From: Candidatus Altimarinota bacterium
Lineage (GTDB): Bacteria; Patescibacteriota; Gracilibacteria; BD1-5; UBA2023
Direction of reading: 5' to 3'
DNA: 10,741 nt
Assembly: GCA_943355085.1 (NCBI GenBank)
Contig: CALREC010000006.1
Location: forward strand, 1-10,741
Shown here: piece by piece, positions 7,449 to 10,741 of the stretch
Layout: each line of letters opens with the position of its first letter
How positions within the stretch are numbered: the first letter of the stretch is position 1
Program-made: the position numbers and the translations under genes
The notes under the pieces: model-generated
Databases searched by the model: none
Seen by the model: only the letters and a program-made list of their open reading frames with translations
Told to the model about the DNA's origin: nothing

Positions 7449-8462
7449 ATGATTTCACCAAAATACATACTATCTCTTTTTTGTATCGGACTCGTATCGA
7501 TACAGTTGCCAGTATTTGCAGACAATGTGTCAGATATGAAAGATATGGTAAATAATAGCATCACGAAACTCATCCAGAGTTATGAGCTTCGTATCAAAAA
7601 TCTTGAAACCGAAAATAGTGCCCTCAAACAAGAAATTGTAAACTTGAAAGGTACTACAACCACTGGAACAAATTTGACAACAACCATAATCCCTACGGTG
7701 ACTGCTCCCATTGTTGTAGCACAAATTTCAACCGCTACCGGAACAAAATCAGACATATATAATAGCGTCATAAAACAAGCTAATGCCAATCTCGGAGCAA
7801 TCCTTTCAGAAAATACTCTCCCCGCCTACTCGGCCATAGGACTCTTTGAGTTTATAGAACCAAATGCTGTTTTTATATCGCTCGATGATGGAAATAATCC
7901 GGCATGAGTGACGGCATTTAAAACAAAAATACTCTATACATTCGATACCAATGGAGTCTTTACAAAAATTGGAATTTTTGATCTCGATTATGCATCCCAG
8001 AAGTACCGGACTCTGCTTGGAACTAATCCTTTTGCCAAATCTGCTCGAACCAGAGTACCAAATGCAGGATACAAAGGCAAACTCTTTGACGCAATTGTGG
8101 CGACAAGTACGGGTACTACAACCTCATCTGGAATCATAACTCCATCTCTCCCAGTTACCACAGAGGTAACCGTTGCCCAGATAAAAGCCGCCTACGACAA
8201 GACCAAGCTCCTCGATGCGATAAAACTTTCTGATACATTCATCGTCAACACCCCAAATAATATCGAGGTGCTCCGTATACGATATCGTAGTTATTATATC
8301 ATAGGAAAATATGACAATTCTCTCTCCGAGATCAAAAAAATAGAAGAGCTCCAGGCGAGTGCCTTTGAGAGAACGATTGCATGTGACGCTGCAGTGATTG
8401 GAAAGATAGCAAAGAAACCCGATATCAGCACCTACTATAGTGCCATCTGTAAGAAAAAATAG
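7449..8462 (+). CDS. Secreted coiled-coil protein with C-terminal TPR-like helices
   Basis: 337 residues from ATG 7449 to TAG 8460-8462; one UGA (7905-7907, residue 153) read as Gly joins two long open frames. Residues 1-24 form a signal peptide with a likely cut after PVFA, so it is exported. About 28-68 is a heptad-like coiled coil (KNLETENSALKQEIVNLK). A Thr-rich linker follows (about 69-97), then a mixed domain containing GLFEFIEPNAVFISLDDG, a second Thr/Ser-rich linker near 217-236, and a helical C terminus (AAYDKTKLLDAIKLSDTFI, RYRSYYIIGKYDNSLSEI) that looks TPR-like. Coiled coil, linker and TPR recall CpoB/YbgF, which coordinates envelope work during division, but the middle domain is extra and the similarity is architectural only. 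ACCTC lies 6 nt before the ATG; no SD. Confidence 0.78.
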
Positions 8463-8533
8463 GAAACATCTGAAAAACTTTTTCTTTATACTCAAAGTTA
8501 TGTTTCCTCCTTCACTGTACTCCTTCGTACAGT
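8461..8533. other. Two hairpins between the secreted protein and the response regulator
   Basis: AGGAAACAT (8461-8469, overlapping the stop) pairs with ATGTTTCCT (8500-8508), with AACTTT/AAAGTT inside. A second perfect stem is ACTGTAC (8514-8520) with GTACAGT (8527-8533) around TCCTTC. Neither is followed by a U tract, so an intrinsic terminator is doubtful; they may end or protect the upstream mRNA or lead the next gene. Confidence 0.45.
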
Positions 8534-8632
8534 TCACTCCGGTACGTACTTTTCATATAAATTACTTCGTTTTTGAGAAATTTCCTAAGAATCTCTGACC
8601 AGGCTCATCTCACTTTATCTAACCTCATTCTT

Positions 8633-9316
8633 ATGACCCACATTCTCCTCATAGAAGATGATGACTGAATTATTAAATCCCTCTCCCTCTACCTTGCACA
8701 GGGCGATAACAAAATAAGTATTGCCCGTGATGGAGAACAAGCTCTAGAAATATTCAAACAGTCAGGATCTCATATAGATCTCATAATCCTCGATCTGAAT
8801 CTCCCAAAAAAAGATGGTTTTTCTGTATGCAAAGAGATCCGAGAAACGAGCAGCACACCAATCATCGTGCTTTCTGCCCGCGATAACGAGGACGACAAGG
8901 TTCGAGCCCTCGAACTCGGAGCCGACGACTATATCTCGAAACCATTCTCCCCTCGCGAACTCATGGCTCGAATCTGAGCTATTTTGAAACGCCTCGGGAA
9001 GCAGGCAACAACCGAGAAGAAAGAAACACACCTCACCTTTGGTAACATGGCCCTTGATATGTCCGAGTACCTTCTGAAGATATTGGATGAAGTTATCAAA
9101 GTGACAAAAACAGAGTTTCTGATCCTCGCCTATCTGGTAGAGCGAGCGGGGCATATAGTCGAGCGTGAAACACTCATGAAAGAGATTATCGGATACGACC
9201 ACTATCTCTATGATCGTACTATCGATACCCATATGAAGAACCTCCGAAAAAAGATCGGAAGTGCGGCAAATATCGAGACGGTGCGTGGTATTGGGTATAG
9301 GATTACAAAAGTATAA
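8633..9316 (+). CDS. OmpR/PhoB-family response regulator, orphan in this window (UGA = Gly)
   Basis: 227 residues, ATG 8633 to TAA 9314-9316. The receiver domain (about 1-118) has the acidic pocket EDDD (8-11), phospho-acceptor D54 in LIILDLNLP, S81, Y100 and K103 in ISKPF. The DNA-binding winged helix (about 129-227) shows TKTEFLILAYLVERAGHIVE, YDRTIDTHMKNLRKKIG and TVRGIGYRI. UGA at 8666 (residue 12, after EDDD) and 8975 (residue 115, MARI-G) read as Gly; without this only the DNA-binding half would be seen. Phosphorylation at D54 by a sensor kinase should drive dimerisation and promoter binding. No histidine kinase lies beside it, and a terminator follows at once, so its partner must be elsewhere. 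Targets unknown. ACCTC lies 6 nt before the ATG; no SD. Confidence 0.93.
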
Positions 9317-9355
9317 GAGCCCTTTTAAATTTTTGTTTTTTTGGATATACACAAG

Positions 9356-9387
9356 AAAAAAGGAAGTACTCGAGAGTACTTCCTTTT
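9356..9387. terminator. Bidirectional terminator between convergent genes
   Basis: GGAAGTACT (9362-9370), loop CGAG, AGTACTTCC (9375-9383): a perfect 9-bp stem with A6 before and T4 after. On the minus strand it gives six U and serves the gene ending at 9410; on the plus strand it gives four U and serves the response regulator ending at 9316. The stem core resembles that of the 4184-4210 terminator, which serves the paralogue. Confidence 0.88.
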
Positions 9388-9409
9388 GGTAAATCAAGAT
9401 GCTCAAATC

Positions 9410-10369
9410 CTAAGAAGGATCAAACACTTGAAGTTCATGAAAATATTTAAGTATAAAACACCCTTCCTTTACACTAAAATCTAGATAAAAACATGGAACA
9501 CAAGAAAAATCCTCATCCATGCTTGAAGCAATATCCCCATCGCAAGTTATAGCAAAAGGCTCATGAAATGGTTCCAGTGTTTCAACCAACAACCATGAAG
9601 CAATCATGAAAGTGGATCTTGGTAGTGCATAATTGCAGTCACCGTAGAGAAGCCTTCTTTTGTCTCTAGATATACCCTGTGCAAGAAAATATTTTTCTTG
9701 TTCCTGTTTCAAAAATTCCGCGGTCATTTTCTTGAGATGAAGACGAAACTCTGTTTCTGGCCTTCTGAAAAGCTCAACCCAGATACCACTTCCTTGCTGT
9801 TCACGTAATTTCGATTCTATAGGATTAACTAGAGTAGCGACTTGACGCAAACACTCAGGACCAAAATCCCGCTTCTTGACATGGCTTTCAAAATATTTAC
9901 CATAACTCCGAGACAATATATTGATAGAAGCATCCAAAGCTTGGTTATAGTCCGGAAAACATGACAAGGGGTCGATAGACACTTGCAGTTTCTGGCGTGA
10001 CATAGGAATATCAGGAGACTTGAGTAACTCTTTTGCAAGCTTCCAAGGTGCATTCAAGTCCAAGTGCGCATATTCTGGTTGCGCATGGATGATATCCATT
10101 TGACGAACCAGATCTTCCAATCTTAGATTACGCCCCTCTAAATATCCATACCGATCATTTGGCTCGGGTGAGATAATCGCAAGTTTTTGAATTACCTGAC
10201 TTAAGCCTTGTTGTAATTCTCCACCATGTTCGATGATATTTTGCATAGAACTTTTATTGATACCAATAGTATCAATAGCGCTCAATGCAGCATCTTCGAC
10301 CAAACGAGAAAATTGCTTGATTTGACCCTCGGTAGCACTCCTATTTGTAGATGTGATCTGTGAAGTCAT
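9410..10369 (-). CDS. Unrecognised 319-aa protein, paralogue of 4290-5228, no UGA codon
   Basis: Function unknown. ATG 10369 (MTSQITS...EGQIKQF) is chosen because AGGAG lies 7 nt upstream and the N terminus then matches the paralogue; an in-frame TTG at 10399 would put that SD inside the gene. No signal peptide or membrane helix. Blocks shared with 4290-5228: YGYLEG (74-79), LVRQMDIIHAQPEY (87-100), WKLAKE (109-114), PDYNQALDASINILSRSYG (139-157), FGPECLRQVA (169-178), E-x-QGSGIWVEL (190-200), SWLL (258-261) and TCDGD (275-279). It differs by about 30 extra residues around 205-245 (charged, KQEQEKYF) and a different, Cys- and aromatic-rich tail. Base composition is closer to the neighbours (about 43% GC in 10081-10140), and none of its roughly 15 Gly is UGA. 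It is a monocistron, convergent with the response regulator. Confidence 0.85.
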   Translation of the reverse strand: MTSQITSTNRSATEGQIKQFSRLVEDAALSAIDTIGINKSSMQNIIEHGGELQQGLSQVIQKLAIISPEPNDRYGYLEGRNLRLEDLVRQMDIIHAQPEYAHLDLNAPWKLAKELLKSPDIPMSRQKLQVSIDPLSCFPDYNQALDASINILSRSYGKYFESHVKKRDFGPECLRQVATLVNPIESKLREQQGSGIWVELFRRPETEFRLHLKKMTAEFLKQEQEKYFLAQGISRDKRRLLYGDCNYALPRSTFMIASWLLVETLEPFHEPFAITCDGDIASSMDEDFSCVPCFYLDFSVKEGCFILKYFHELQVFDPS

Positions 10370-10376
10370 CACCACT

Positions 10377-10381
10377 CTCCT
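10377..10381 (-). promoter_or_regulatory. Shine-Dalgarno of the 319-aa gene
   Basis: The minus strand reads AGGAG, 7 nt before ATG 10369, the same spacing as in the paralogue. It decides the start against the upstream TTG at 10399. Confidence 0.82.
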
Positions 10382-10427
10382 ATTTTCATAACAATCCAAG
10401 AATAAAGCCCCTAGATATGGCCAGCTA

Positions 10428-10455
10428 TTTATACGAAGGATTTTTTATATGTCAA
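10428..10455 (-). promoter_or_regulatory. Sigma-70-type promoter for the 319-aa gene
   Basis: Minus strand: -35 TTGACA (10455-10450), 16-nt spacer ending TTCG, -10 TATAAA (10433-10428). The -35, the TTCG before the -10 and the preceding TTT all recur before the paralogue at 5300-5326. The leader of about 50 nt shows no interleaved repeats like those of the first copy. Confidence 0.78.
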
Positions 10456-10741
10456 AAGATTTTTTGGCAGAATATACTCCATACTAAGCCCGACCATTTA
10501 ATTATAGAGTATAGAGCAAAACCGTATCTACCACCATAATTTATAGAAAAAAAGTTCACGGAAGAATAAATTTGATATTCGTACGCATAGAAAACACGAC
10601 CATAAAGACATGAAGGAGAGGTATTTTCAATGTGCTAAGTTAGGACTCATAGAGAGAACTATAGGACTTTGGAGGGAGTGGCTTTATGGATCTTATATAC
10701 TAAAATCCCATTAGAATTTTCATAAAAGATAATTGAACTTC
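10456..10741. other. Intergenic stretch with no convincing gene
   Basis: AT-rich. The only candidate of note is a 34-codon frame on the plus strand from ATG 10610 to TAG 10714 (begins MKERYFQCAKLGLIERT, contains LWREWLYG) without SD, and a 40-codon UGA-containing frame opposite it. Neither has support beyond being open, so I do not call a gene. The last bases may be the upstream region of a gene beyond the window. Confidence 0.35.

Noticed and set aside
7908..8462. Separate gene after the TGA at 7905-7907
   Set aside because: The preceding frame and this one are the same frame and one protein once UGA is Gly; no start signal lies between.
675..9316. UGA read as Trp (code 4) or selenocysteine
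   Set aside because: The conserved columns are Gly (LSGGE, HKGYGT, HGPS), Trp is written TGG normally, and 35 sites without SECIS context rule out selenocysteine.
8762..9406. Long minus-strand open frame (214 codons)
   Set aside because: It lies antisense to the response regulator, whose two domains are clear. The frame is a shadow of plus-strand codon bias and has no family features or SD.
10370..10399. TTG start extending the 319-aa protein by ten residues
   Set aside because: It would place the AGGAG site inside the gene and lose the N-terminal match with the paralogue; ATG 10369 has ideal SD spacing.
10610..10714. 34-codon open frame at the window end
   Set aside because: Short, without SD or recognisable family, and opposed by another small open frame. 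Kept as a note only.

Overview
The window reads as chromosomal DNA from a Patescibacteria/CPR organism that translates UGA as glycine (genetic code 25), i.e. the Absconditabacteria (SR1) or Gracilibacteria (BD1-5) lineage. The proof is internal. In an FtsE-like ATPase at 675-1352, UGA occupies the second Gly of the ABC signature LSGGE. In RNase HII at 6767-7390, UGA occupies the Gly of HKGYGT and of HGPS. Trp is written TGG throughout, and every gene ends in TAA or TAG. I count 35 in-frame UGA codons across eight genes; read with the standard code, these genes would look shattered. The window is AT-rich except for one gene. No tRNA, rRNA, CRISPR array or insertion sequence was seen.

Layout. 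(1) 1-4129, + strand, an envelope/division block: the 3' end of a probable FtsQ-like gene, a small single-span membrane protein, an FtsE-type ATPase, a Wzx/MATE-like flippase and a family 3 (OafA-like) acyltransferase interrupted by a one-base frameshift. Gaps are 16, 94, 23 and 53 bases, so this is probably one transcription unit for septal machinery and export/acylation of a surface glycan. (2) 4191-5326, - strand: an unrecognised 312-aa protein with its own promoter, strong Shine-Dalgarno (SD) and UUCG-loop terminator. (3) 5593-9316, + strand: a four-span membrane protein, a VF530-family DNA-binding protein, RNase HII (rnhB), a secreted coiled-coil/TPR-like protein and an orphan OmpR-type response regulator. 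(4) 9362-10455, - strand: a second, divergent member of the unrecognised family, again with its own promoter, SD and terminator. (5) 10456-10741: no convincing gene.

The most unusual element is the pair of dispersed minus-strand paralogues. They share not only conserved protein blocks but the same monocistronic design: TTGACA, a spacer ending TTCG directly before the -10, an SD exactly 7 nt from an ATG, and a GTAC-containing hairpin terminator. Neither uses UGA-Gly although together they contain about 44 glycines. They are also the only genes here with an SD; all nine visible + strand starts lack one. The first copy is much more GC-rich than its surroundings and carries two interleaved 8-bp inverted repeats in its leader that could form an H-type pseudoknot. 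This looks like a mobile or separately regulated gene family of unknown function inside a recoded genome.
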